Source of the DNA: an uncultured Saprospiraceae bacterium
GTDB taxonomy: Bacteria; Bacteroidota; Bacteroidia; Chitinophagales; Saprospiraceae
Direction: 5' to 3'
NCBI GenBank assembly: GCA_937995755.1
Contig: CALKJD010000002.1
Location: 60,064 to 124,063 of the forward strand
Length of the DNA stretch: 64,000 nucleotides
Every line of letters starts with the position of its first letter. Positions within the stretch are counted from its first letter, which is position 1. Both the position numbers and the translations under genes were made by a program. This document shows, piece after piece, positions 25,937 to 34,585 of the stretch. The notes below the pieces were generated by a model that searched no databases, was not told the DNA's origin, and worked only from the letters and a program-made list of their open reading frames with translations.

Positions 25937-27754
25937 TTATGAGGTAAAACGTTTTAGTAAGTCATCTAATTCCATGGTAATGAAGCATTTTCGACCATTG
26001 GGACTTTTATATGGAACAGTACAAGCAAACAATTGATCAATTAATTCATGCATTTCGTCAGCTGAGAGTGAATTTCCTCGCTTGATACATGCTGCATTCG
26101 CCATAGAACGTGCCAGATTACGATCGATTCCAAGTTGCAATTCCATATTGGAGTGATACTGTTGTATCAAGGTCTCAAGTAGTTTTTCTGGTGATTGATT
26201 ATCTAGTCCTACTGGTAGACCATGTATAATAAAGCTATTCTTTCCAAAATGCTCTATTTCGAAGCCTATGGCATTTACTTTATGTAATATATCATGAAGT
26301 AAAGCTGCATCTCCTGGAGTAAGGTCTACAGATATGGGAAAAAGTTGTTTTTGTGACATGCCCACATGCTGATTGAGTTGCTCGAGGTATCCTTCGTATA
26401 ATATACGTTCGTGAGCCGCTTGTTGATCGATCAATAGAAATCCTGATTTGATCTGGTTGACGATATAAGTATTATGGAGTTGATATGGCTCTTTTCTACT
26501 CTTGCTAGCCATAAACACAGGTTGATCATCATCTTGATTCATGAGATCACTTTCTACCGTGATAGCTTGATCCTGATTAGCACCAGCTTGTAAGTCTTGG
26601 TACAGATCTTCCCAAGAGTTGATATTATCTCTTTGTTGTTGTGTCAGTTTTGGTCCGCTTGATATTCCACCATTTTGCTCTTTTTCTACACCGTCGCTTC
26701 GCATATCATGAGTCATACGGCTTGAAAAATTAGAATCCATACCAAAGTCTAGGGTAGGGGTTACAGTATAGGCACCTAGAGCATGCTTGACAGTTACTTT
26801 TACAAAGTTGTAGATCAGACGCTCTTCTTCGAATTTTATTTCGGTCTTGGTAGGATGCACGTTGATATCTATCATTGATGGTGATAGCTCGAGAAATATC
26901 ACATAGAAAGCGTAATTATCCTTAGGAATCAGTTCATCGTAGGCTACTCTAATCGCATGATTGAGATAGTTGCTTTTGATAAATCTCTTATTGACAAAGA
27001 TATATTGGTCGCCTTTCTTTTTCTTGGCAGCCTCAGGTTTGGATATATATCCAGACAGAGTAAGTATGTCAGTGTCTTCGCTTACCGGCACTAATTTATC
27101 ATTAGTATTTTTGCCAAATATGCCAACAATACGTTGACGAAGATTGCCAGGAGGAAGGTGATATACTTCATTACCATTATGGTACATCGTGAAGAAAATA
27201 TCTGGATGCGCTAATGCTAATCTATTGAACTGGTCCATAATATGACGGAGTTCAACAGGATCAGATTTTAGAAATTTGCGTCTAGCAGGTACATTGTAAA
27301 ATAGGTTCTTCACTGAGAAACTGGTTCCTACATGAGTTTCTATGGGTTCTTGCTTTTTGACAGTTGACCCCTCTATTACTATCCGTGTACCTAGTTCATC
27401 GTCTATAGGCTTAGTTAACATTTCTACTTTGGCAATCGCCGCAATAGAAGCTAAGGCCTCTCCACGAAAACCCATAGAACGGATGCTAAATAGGTCGTTG
27501 GCTTCGCGTATTTTGGAGGTAGCATGTCTTTCGAAACTCATTCGAGCATCTGTAGCTGTCATACCTTTACCATTATCTAGTACCTGTATGAGGGACTTAC
27601 CTGCTTCTTTGATGATCAGTTTGATCTCTTTAGCACCAGCATCTAGCGAGTTTTCCATTAGCTCTTTCACTACAGATGCCGGCCGCTGGATTACCTCTCC
27701 GGCAGCGATCTGATTAGCAATAGAATCTGGAAGAAGCTGAATGATGTCAGCCAT
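25937..27754 (-). CDS. mutL: DNA mismatch repair protein MutL
   Basis: MutL couples MutS mismatch recognition to strand incision. The 605 residues carry the N-terminal GHKL ATPase: ENSLDAGA (about 35-42), DNGKGM (about 61) and RHATSKI (about 77), followed by GFRGEALASIAAI. The C-terminal dimerisation domain has the endonuclease-type motif in the form DQQAAHERILYE, that is, D-Q-x-A-x2-E-x4-E with Q where most bacterial MutL proteins have H. Further motifs ACIKRG and SPNGRKCF complete the usual nuclease site. Strand discrimination is therefore probably of the latent-nuclease kind, as in bacteria without MutH. Upstream is a 410-base gap; a TACCTTTG-type element lies 123 bases before its start on the minus strand. 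Confidence 0.97.
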   Translation of the reverse strand: MADIIQLLPDSIANQIAAGEVIQRPASVVKELMENSLDAGAKEIKLIIKEAGKSLIQVLDNGKGMTATDARMSFERHATSKIREANDLFSIRSMGFRGEALASIAAIAKVEMLTKPIDDELGTRIVIEGSTVKKQEPIETHVGTSFSVKNLFYNVPARRKFLKSDPVELRHIMDQFNRLALAHPDIFFTMYHNGNEVYHLPPGNLRQRIVGIFGKNTNDKLVPVSEDTDILTLSGYISKPEAAKKKKGDQYIFVNKRFIKSNYLNHAIRVAYDELIPKDNYAFYVIFLELSPSMIDINVHPTKTEIKFEEERLIYNFVKVTVKHALGAYTVTPTLDFGMDSNFSSRMTHDMRSDGVEKEQNGGISSGPKLTQQQRDNINSWEDLYQDLQAGANQDQAITVESDLMNQDDDQPVFMASKSRKEPYQLHNTYIVNQIKSGFLLIDQQAAHERILYEGYLEQLNQHVGMSQKQLFPISVDLTPGDAALLHDILHKVNAIGFEIEHFGKNSFIIHGLPVGLDNQSPEKLLETLIQQYHSNMELQLGIDRNLARSMANAACIKRGNSLSADEMHELIDQLFACTVPYKSPNGRKCFITMELDDLLKRFTS

Positions 27755-27876
27755 AGTTGTTAGTTTTCTTACTATAAGTTATATAAAATTACATAGCGCA
27801 AACAGAATTTTCGTCCTATATATTGATCGTTATGTATGATCAAAACGCTTAGTTGAAGCTGCAAGATACATCAGTC

Positions 27877-27884
27877 CAAAGGTA
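27877..27884 (-). promoter_or_regulatory. Bacteroidota -7 element (TACCTTTG on the minus strand) for mutL
   Basis: CAAAGGTA on plus, read as TACCTTTG on minus, gives a transcript starting near 27870 toward mutL. The leader would be about 115 bases. Confidence 0.45.
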
Positions 27885-28138
27885 AATTCTAAGGTTTTTG
27901 TCGAAGGTATTCGACATTGTATCCACAATTACGGATGGCTTTTGTAGAAAACGTTATTACTAGGGAGTAGTAGTATGGTTTTCACCGAAAAAGATGTATT
28001 TAAATGAAATGGAAAATAGAGATGCATTATTACTCTGAATAGGTGATAGATAGAACACGACAGGTATATATTCTGATCGAATTCTTGGGTTACATCAAAT
28101 TATTTCCTATATAATAAAGTTACATACTAAAATAAGGC

Positions 28139-28146
28139 TAATTTCG
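28139..28146 (+). promoter_or_regulatory. Near-consensus -7 element (TAATTTCG) for metG
   Basis: TAATTTCG differs from TAnnTTTG at one base and lies 18 bases before the metG ATG. No TTG at -33 was seen, so support is modest. Confidence 0.35.
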
Positions 28147-28164
28147 CGGATTAATCTTATTCAT

Positions 28165-30312
28165 ATGCATTATCCAGAACGATACCTCGTTACCGCTGCA
28201 CTTCCTTACGCGAATGGCCCTCTACATATTGGTCATTTAGCGGGTGCTTACATTCCTGCTGATATTTATGTCAGGTTTCAGAGGATGATGGGAAAAGACA
28301 TAGCATATATATGTGGATCTGACGAAAACGGTGCGGCTATTACACTTAGGGCGTTGAAGGATGGGGTGCAGCCACAGGAAATTGTGGATAAGTATAACGA
28401 TATCTTCAAGAAATCTTTTGAGGAAATGGGGATTTCGTTTGATATGTTTCATAGAACGACGGATCCTCTTCACCATGAGACCGCTCAAGAGTTTTTTAAA
28501 ACATTATATGATCAAGGTGAATTTGTAGAGGAAGAGTCGGAGCAATATTATGATGAAGAGGCTAATCAGTTTTTAGCAGATCGATATATAAAAGGAACAT
28601 GTCCTAAATGTGGTTATGATTCTGCTTATGGAGATCAATGCGAAAACTGCGGATCTACATTAAGTCCAACAGAGCTTATAGATCCAAAATCAACTATTAC
28701 AGGATCTGCCCCAGTAATGAAGACTACGAAGCATTGGTATCTACCTTTGGATAAATACGAGGGATGGTTAAGGGAGTGGATAACAGATGGTACTGTAGAT
28801 GGTGTAGAGATGCACGATCCTGCAAAGTGGAAGAACCATGTGCTCGGACAATGTAAGTCATGGCTAGATGGTGGATTACATCCAAGGTCTATGACTAGAG
28901 ATCTAGATTGGGGAGTAGATGTACCACAAAGTATTGAGGGCTCAAAGGGGAAAAAGCTGTACGTGTGGATGGATGCACCTATTGGCTATATATCTGCTAC
29001 TAAAGCTTGGGCTCAACAAAATGGTAAAAACTGGGAAGATTATTGGAAGGATGACAAAAGTGAATTGATACATTTTATCGGTAAGGATAATATTGTATTT
29101 CACTGTTTGATATTTCCATCGATACTCAAGGCGCACGGAGGATATATCCTACCTAAGAACGTACCGGCTAATCAATTTATGAATCTCGAAGGGGATAAAA
29201 TCTCAACCTCTCGAAACTGGGCAGTATGGGTTCACGAATATCTAGAAGACTTCAAAGGTCAACAAGATGAACTTAGATATTACCTAATAAAGAATATGCC
29301 TGAGCTTAAGGATAGCGAGTTTACGTGGGCAGGATTCCAAGAAATGAATAATAATGAGCTAGTGAATAATCTAGCCAACTTCGTCAATAGAGTAATAGTA
29401 TTAACGAATAAATATTACGATGGAGTCGTACCAGACTTCGATCCAGACTTAATGATCGTTGGTCCAGAAGGTGAAGCTGAAACCGCTTTTCACGATAGTG
29501 AGATCCTTAGACTATTCGATGATGTGCATGTATTGTGTCAGCACATTAGAGATTATGACTTTAGAGCGGCCTTAGGTCAGTTGATGCTAATATCCTCTAA
29601 GGGTAATCAGATACTGCAGTTTAATGAGCCATGGAAGCTTCAAAAAACAGATCCTGAAACGGTAAAAGTGGTAATGAACCTTGCCTTACATTATGTAGCT
29701 GTATTAAGCACAGTAATGAGACCGTTCCTTCCGTTTACATCTGATAAGCTCCAGACGATGCTTAATCTTAAAGCGATCGAAGAAAAAGACGAGTTAGTAA
29801 GTATGTTAGACTTATTAGCTGCAGGAGAGCCTTTACTAGAAGCTGGTCATAAGATAGGCCAACCTACTCACCTGTTTAGCAGAATAGACGATTCTGTGAT
29901 CGCAGCACAAAAGGCGAAACTTGTAAAACTTGCAGAGGAAGCTCCAGTGGCTACAGTTGTTCCTGCAGAGGCTGCCCCAATAAAAGATGAAATTGCATTT
30001 GATGATTTTATGAAGTTGGACATCCGGACAGCGACAATACTTACAGCAGAGAAGGTAAAGAAGGCAGATAAATTGCTGAAATTAGAGGTTGACATGGGAT
30101 CTGAGCAACGCACTGTTGTGTCAGGAATAGCAGAGCATTACACACCAGAAGAAGTAATCGGTAAGCGAGTATCTATCTTGGCGAATCTAGCTCCACGAAA
30201 GATCAGAGGCGTAGAGTCCAAAGGAATGATTTTAATGGCTGAAGATGCAGAAGGTAAGCTTAGTTTTGTCAGTCCAGAAGATGGATGGCAGAATGGGGCT
30301 ACTGTGAGATAG
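28165..30312 (+). CDS. metG: Methionyl-tRNA synthetase with C-terminal tRNA-binding domain
   Basis: Attaches methionine to initiator and elongator tRNA. Residues 21-24 are HIGH in PLHIGHLAGAY. A zinc knuckle CPKCGYDSAYGDQCENC (about 145-161) follows. The second signature, normally KMSKS, reads KISTS (near residue 346), a form I have seen in Bacteroidota MetG. The catalytic and anticodon-binding parts run to about residue 590. Residues about 610-715 form a Trbp111-like dimerising tRNA-binding domain (FDDFMKLDIRTATIL, in part). At 715 residues it is of the long, dimeric E. coli type. A promoter element lies just upstream; comF is convergent 23 bases downstream. Confidence 0.97.
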   Translation: MHYPERYLVTAALPYANGPLHIGHLAGAYIPADIYVRFQRMMGKDIAYICGSDENGAAITLRALKDGVQPQEIVDKYNDIFKKSFEEMGISFDMFHRTTDPLHHETAQEFFKTLYDQGEFVEEESEQYYDEEANQFLADRYIKGTCPKCGYDSAYGDQCENCGSTLSPTELIDPKSTITGSAPVMKTTKHWYLPLDKYEGWLREWITDGTVDGVEMHDPAKWKNHVLGQCKSWLDGGLHPRSMTRDLDWGVDVPQSIEGSKGKKLYVWMDAPIGYISATKAWAQQNGKNWEDYWKDDKSELIHFIGKDNIVFHCLIFPSILKAHGGYILPKNVPANQFMNLEGDKISTSRNWAVWVHEYLEDFKGQQDELRYYLIKNMPELKDSEFTWAGFQEMNNNELVNNLANFVNRVIVLTNKYYDGVVPDFDPDLMIVGPEGEAETAFHDSEILRLFDDVHVLCQHIRDYDFRAALGQLMLISSKGNQILQFNEPWKLQKTDPETVKVVMNLALHYVAVLSTVMRPFLPFTSDKLQTMLNLKAIEEKDELVSMLDLLAAGEPLLEAGHKIGQPTHLFSRIDDSVIAAQKAKLVKLAEEAPVATVVPAEAAPIKDEIAFDDFMKLDIRTATILTAEKVKKADKLLKLEVDMGSEQRTVVSGIAEHYTPEEVIGKRVSILANLAPRKIRGVESKGMILMAEDAEGKLSFVSPEDGWQNGATVR

Positions 30313-30335
30313 GCGAAACACTGAATTCAATATCC

Positions 30336-31034
30336 TTATTCGTTGGCAATAGCTATAGTGTACATTGAGATTTTTATACTTGGAAATGTTTTCTTTAATG
30401 CCAATGCGCACGCCTCTAGGGTTGCGCCAGTGGTTACTACATCATCTACTAGTAAGATATGCTGGTTATTGAGATCCATATCCGTCTTTACTTGAAAGGA
30501 TTTTTCTACATTTTCAATTCGTTGGATACGAGACTTCTTGGTTTGCGAAGTAGTGTTTTTGATCTTTAATAAAATATCTAGTCTATAGGGAATATGAGAA
30601 TATTCTGAAATGCCCTTAGCGAAGGCTTCACATTGGTTATACCCTCTGATGCTCTCTTTGATTTGATGTAATGGTACAGGGATGATGAGATCAATGTCCT
30701 CAAAGTAATCGACCTCCGATACGTGTTTGGCTGCCATTTTACCTAGAAATACTCCAATAAAGAACTTTCCTCCATACTTGAGTCTATGCATTAGCTCTTG
30801 TACAATACTATCTTTTCGAAAATTGAGATAAGCCGCGCCTTTTTCTATTGTTACTCTGCCAAGGAAGTGATTTGTAAATCTGTTTTCAGATAATTTATGG
30901 TGATCTGTGATGGGTAGATCATACATACATTTTGTACACAGTAGATTCTCGTGACTTAGACGAATATTGCACCCTGCACAGGTCTCAGGAAAGAGGTTTT
31001 TGATTATGTTTTTGAAAGCCGTTTTTACATTCAT
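30336..31034 (-). CDS. ComF-family phosphoribosyltransferase-like protein
   Basis: A 232-residue cytoplasmic protein. The N-terminal Cys pattern CAGC...CTKC (residues about 19-37) is a zinc-ribbon as in ComF. The phosphoribosyltransferase motif LLVDDVVTTGATLEACA lies near residue 197. In competent bacteria ComF helps DNA handling during transformation; in others the role is unclear. It is convergent with metG, and divergent from feoA. Confidence 0.92.
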   Translation of the reverse strand: MNVKTAFKNIIKNLFPETCAGCNIRLSHENLLCTKCMYDLPITDHHKLSENRFTNHFLGRVTIEKGAAYLNFRKDSIVQELMHRLKYGGKFFIGVFLGKMAAKHVSEVDYFEDIDLIIPVPLHQIKESIRGYNQCEAFAKGISEYSHIPYRLDILLKIKNTTSQTKKSRIQRIENVEKSFQVKTDMDLNNQHILLVDDVVTTGATLEACALALKKTFPSIKISMYTIAIANE

Positions 31035-31153
31035 TCACTTAAGATAAGAAATAATAAGAAGTGTGAATAAGACAAATCGAAGTTTGATTGATTATTAATC
31101 CATTATTCTAGAATATTCAATGAATAAAGCCACCAGAATCAACCAATTCGGAT

Positions 31154-31161
31154 TACCTTTG
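31154..31161 (+). promoter_or_regulatory. Bacteroidota -7 promoter element TACCTTTG for feoAB
   Basis: TACCTTTG lies 37 bases before the ATG at 31198 and inside the longer reading frame that begins at 31120. It therefore argues that feoA starts at 31198. Confidence 0.6.
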
Positions 31162-31197
31162 TTATCTACATTAAGTCTAAATAAGACATTTAAGATA

Positions 31198-31425
31198 ATG
31201 ACAGTCTACGATCTACAAGAGGGCCAATCGGCATTAATTAAGAGCATATTGACAGATAGTTATACCTGTAAGCTCCTTACACTAGGTCTATTGCCTAAGG
31301 CTAAAGTTACCTATGTGAGATCTGCGCCCTTAGGAGGAGCGAGATATCTCAAGATAGACGACCATTACGTGGCTATTAGGGAAGAGGAAGCTAAGACGAT
31401 CTTGATAGAAGAAGTAGTAATATAA
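31198..31425 (+). CDS. feoA: FeoA small ferrous-iron transport accessory protein
   Basis: A 75-residue SH3-like cytoplasmic protein that helps FeoB. The domain begins at MTVYDLQEGQSA and contains the MGLLPKAK-like turn LTLGLLPKAKV and a SAPLGGAR segment. The 26-codon upstream extension is rejected because a -7 promoter element lies within it and the extension shows no domain. feoB starts one base after the stop. Regulation by an iron-responsive repressor is likely in principle, but I found no clear Fur box. Confidence 0.92.
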   Translation: MTVYDLQEGQSALIKSILTDSYTCKLLTLGLLPKAKVTYVRSAPLGGARYLKIDDHYVAIREEEAKTILIEEVVI

Positions 31426-31426
31426 T

Positions 31427-33550
31427 ATGCCAGATAATAGACTTTCAGTTGCCCTTATAGGTAACCCTAACGCCGGTAAATCTACCATATTCAACCTGTT
31501 AACAGGTTTGCGTCAGCATGTATCTAATTTTCCAGGAATTACAGTAGACAAGAAGATTGGAGTATTTCAATTGGATAAAGGAGAGAAGGTTGATCTGATT
31601 GACTTACCAGGAATATATAGTCTATTCCCTAATAGTAAAGATGAAAAACTAGTAGTAGATATCATCACAGACCCTACTAATAGCGCATACCCAGACCTAG
31701 TTATCTATGTGGCAGATGTCAACAATTTAGAAAGACATTTACTTCTAGCCACTCAGCTCTTAGATCTGCAGATTCCAATGGTCATTGTGTTGAATATGGC
31801 TGATATTGCAGAAGCGAATGAGCAAATCATTGATACAAGTGCATTGCAAAAAGAGTTAGAAGTGCCTGTATTAACCATGAGTGGTAAGACTGGGTATCAA
31901 ATTGATAAGCTTAAGAAGGAAATTCAGAAATTTAGTGTAGAAGATAAAAGCGGTTTTCTAAAGTCGAATCCTTTCTACGTTATGACTCCTGGAGAAAAAG
32001 CACTTACTGACAATGTAAATACAGCGGTAGGATCGACTCAATCTTACAGAAGTAAAATATTGGCTCATCACCATGAGTGGCTGTCGCACCTTTCTGCAGC
32101 AGACCGTATTCAGCTCAAAAGTATATCAGCAGAAGCTGGATTTGACAACATAAAAGGTCAGATCAGTGAGACGATGAGTAGATATAATAAGTTTGGACAC
32201 TTAGTAAAGTCTACTTTAAATAGACCTAATAAATCAAGTCAATCATTTACAGAGAAGATAGATAATATCATTACGCATAAGATTGCAGGCCCTATTATTT
32301 TCTTTGCGATTATGTTTTTGATGTTTCAATCTATTTATTCTTGGGCAAGTTTTCCCATGGATTTGATTGATGGCTTTTTTGGAACAGCAGGTTCGTTTGT
32401 GAGGGGTGTAATGCCAGAAGGATGGTTTACCAATCTACTAGTGGATGGAGTCATAGCCGGATTAGGAGGAATTTTGATCTTTATACCACAGATTACTATT
32501 TTGTTTTTATTGATTGCCGTGCTAGAGGAATCTGGATATATGTCTAGAGCTGTGTTTATGTTCGATGGATTAATGCAGCGATTTGGTCTTAATGGTCGAA
32601 GTATAGTTGCCCTAGTTTCTAGTGGAGCCTGTGCGATACCAGCAATCATGAGTACTCGTACTATTGGTAACCGTACCGAGCGACTTATAACGATCATGGT
32701 GAGTCCATTGATCAGTTGTAGTGCGCGTATACCGGTCTATACGGTGCTTATAGGATTCGTAGTTGCACCTGGATCTGTGGGTATTTTTAATGCCCAAGGT
32801 TTGGCATTTATGGGTTTATATCTTTTGGGAATTATAGCTTCGTTGGTTGTTGCCTTGGTATTTAAGACATTGCTACCAAGTGACGAAGAAGGTTCTTATC
32901 TCATGATGGAACTTCCACAATACAAACGGCCGATATGGAAAAATGTCCTACTAACGGTAAAAGAAAAAGTACAGGCATTTGTAGTTGAAGCCGGTAAGGT
33001 GATATTGGTGATATCGGTTGTACTGTGGTTTTTGGCTAGTTATGGTCCTGGTACTCAAGTACAAGACGCGGAAGCCGCAGCTATATCGATGTCTACTCAG
33101 CAAGGTCTAGAAGACATAGAAAAAGAAAACTTAATAGCAGCCAAACGAATCGAAGCATCATATGCTGGACATCTAGGTAAGTTTATAGAGCCGGCGATAG
33201 AGCCTTTAGGGTTTGATTGGAAGATAGGTATAGCTTTATTGACTTCATTTGCTGCGAGAGAAGTATTTGTTGGTACTATGGCTACCATATATAGTATCGG
33301 TAGTAGTGATGACGAAACCTCAGTAACAGGTCAGATGCTTAAAGAGCGTAGGCCTGATGGCCGCTTGGTGTATGACTTTGCCACTTCGTTATCTTTGTTA
33401 ATTTTCTATGTATTTGCACTCCAATGTATGAGTACTCTGGCAGTGACTAAAAGAGAGACAAACTCATGGAAGTGGCCGATCATTCAGTTTACGTATATGG
33501 GGATGATGGCTTACTTTGGAAGTTTGTTTGTGTATCAAATATTTTCTTAG
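31427..33550 (+). CDS. feoB: FeoB ferrous iron transporter
   Basis: A 707-residue inner-membrane protein that imports Fe(II). The N-terminal G domain has GNPNAGKST (residues 12-20), a DLPGIYSL switch segment and a NMAD specificity motif near residue 125. A helical guanine-dissociation domain follows (about 170-270), then the membrane part with two Gate repeats (about 280-700). GACAIPAIMSTR and SCSARIPVYTVL correspond to the conserved metal-path segments, each carrying a cysteine. The gene is complete. It lies directly after feoA and before an independent set of envelope-glycan genes. Confidence 0.97.
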   Translation: MPDNRLSVALIGNPNAGKSTIFNLLTGLRQHVSNFPGITVDKKIGVFQLDKGEKVDLIDLPGIYSLFPNSKDEKLVVDIITDPTNSAYPDLVIYVADVNNLERHLLLATQLLDLQIPMVIVLNMADIAEANEQIIDTSALQKELEVPVLTMSGKTGYQIDKLKKEIQKFSVEDKSGFLKSNPFYVMTPGEKALTDNVNTAVGSTQSYRSKILAHHHEWLSHLSAADRIQLKSISAEAGFDNIKGQISETMSRYNKFGHLVKSTLNRPNKSSQSFTEKIDNIITHKIAGPIIFFAIMFLMFQSIYSWASFPMDLIDGFFGTAGSFVRGVMPEGWFTNLLVDGVIAGLGGILIFIPQITILFLLIAVLEESGYMSRAVFMFDGLMQRFGLNGRSIVALVSSGACAIPAIMSTRTIGNRTERLITIMVSPLISCSARIPVYTVLIGFVVAPGSVGIFNAQGLAFMGLYLLGIIASLVVALVFKTLLPSDEEGSYLMMELPQYKRPIWKNVLLTVKEKVQAFVVEAGKVILVISVVLWFLASYGPGTQVQDAEAAAISMSTQQGLEDIEKENLIAAKRIEASYAGHLGKFIEPAIEPLGFDWKIGIALLTSFAAREVFVGTMATIYSIGSSDDETSVTGQMLKERRPDGRLVYDFATSLSLLIFYVFALQCMSTLAVTKRETNSWKWPIIQFTYMGMMAYFGSLFVYQIFS

Positions 33551-33668
33551 TTAGCTAAGCTTGACTATGGCAATATGATAGGTAAGCCCAATATAAATGC
33601 CGTTATTTGCTATTCAAATCAATTCTCTTCCATTGCCCAGTACAAAGGATAATATTGTCAACTTATTT

Positions 33669-34043
33669 ATGATGAAAGCGAAGTTCGCCATGTCCTCATC
33701 TGTGGCGACGTTAGTAGACTATATTCTGTATCAGATATTTGTAAGATATTTGTTTTCTCCAGTTGTATCCAACTTGCTGTCAGCATCCGTGGGTATGTTG
33801 ATAAACTTCTTTTTACAGAAGAAATATATATTTGAACTCAATCGATCTGTGAAAATTGCTTTCATGATATCGTTATTTGTGTCAATTGGAGGAATAGGTA
33901 TAAGTACAGCCATTATTCATTTTTTGAATAAAAGCGAAATGCTATCGAGTAATCAATATATAATTAAAGCAGTTGCGACAGGAACGGTATTTTTTTATAA
34001 CTTTTATATGAAGCGATTTGCATTTGAAAAGCGATTTTTATAG
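33669..34043 (+). CDS. GtrA-like membrane protein
   Basis: A 124-residue protein with four hydrophobic segments that fits GtrA (PF04138), small flippase-like proteins tied to lipid-linked sugar transfer. MMKAKFAMSSSVATLVDY is the family's start and FYNFYMKRFAFEKRFL the end, each in keeping with the conserved pattern. The open frame begins 24 codons earlier (33597), but that extension lacks similarity and lies upstream of the family start. The next two genes encode a membrane protein and an ArnT-like glycosyltransferase; together they suggest modification of a surface glycan. Confidence 0.85.
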   Translation: MMKAKFAMSSSVATLVDYILYQIFVRYLFSPVVSNLLSASVGMLINFFLQKKYIFELNRSVKIAFMISLFVSIGGIGISTAIIHFLNKSEMLSSNQYIIKAVATGTVFFYNFYMKRFAFEKRFL

Positions 34044-34061
34044 AAATAGAAGAATTAGTAT

Positions 34062-34520
34062 ATGAATAAAAAGATACAACTTGAAATAATTTGGTGGACG
34101 ATCACTGCATTAGTTATAGTATTAGTAATGTTTCCTATATGGTCAGAAGTGGGCACAGAATTTAGGTACCACAATTCTAATATATGGGCGGTGTTTATTT
34201 TCATGGTTTTCACTAGATTGCTATTTGTACTACGACATACATACATCGCTAAGCACTCTTTGATCAAAATTATTTTTGTCCTTATGAGTATTCCGCTCTT
34301 TATATATTTTATGGATAGTATTAATGAATTTCAGACCTTTGTAGATGAAAATGGTGATACAGCATTATTGTATCAATACAGTGACAAAGTTGCAGATCTT
34401 ACCAAGTACATCAGATATGAATATTTGTTTTTTGCAGTAGCATCTATGATCACAGTGGCTATGGTTCCTTTCAGAATGATACTCTCTCTATGGCGAACAC
34501 GTAATAGAGGTACAGTATAA
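34062..34520 (+). CDS. Unrecognised four-segment membrane protein
   Basis: A 152-residue protein with hydrophobic segments at about residues 8-28, 42-60, 70-88 and 120-140. I do not recognise a family. Short charged stretches separate the segments (WSEVGTEFRYHNSN, DENGDTALLYQYSD). It lies 18 bases after the GtrA-like gene and 65 bases before an ArnT-like transferase, so a part in the same lipid-linked sugar process is an inference from position. Confidence 0.65.
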   Translation: MNKKIQLEIIWWTITALVIVLVMFPIWSEVGTEFRYHNSNIWAVFIFMVFTRLLFVLRHTYIAKHSLIKIIFVLMSIPLFIYFMDSINEFQTFVDENGDTALLYQYSDKVADLTKYIRYEYLFFAVASMITVAMVPFRMILSLWRTRNRGTV

Positions 34521-34585
34521 GAAGGAATTGTATAAATTATACCGTTACACCTAACACATAACATAGAAATATTGCATCCGTCAAA

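Larger units (their letters stand above)
27755..28164. other. Gene-free region between divergent mutL and metG
   Basis: The region is AT-rich and holds two divergent promoters. I see no open reading frame of note. A 7-bp inverted repeat TGTCGAA/TTCGACA (27899-27905 and 27910-27916, 4-base loop) lies about 150 bases before mutL, next to a CAAAGGTA element. Confidence 0.7.
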
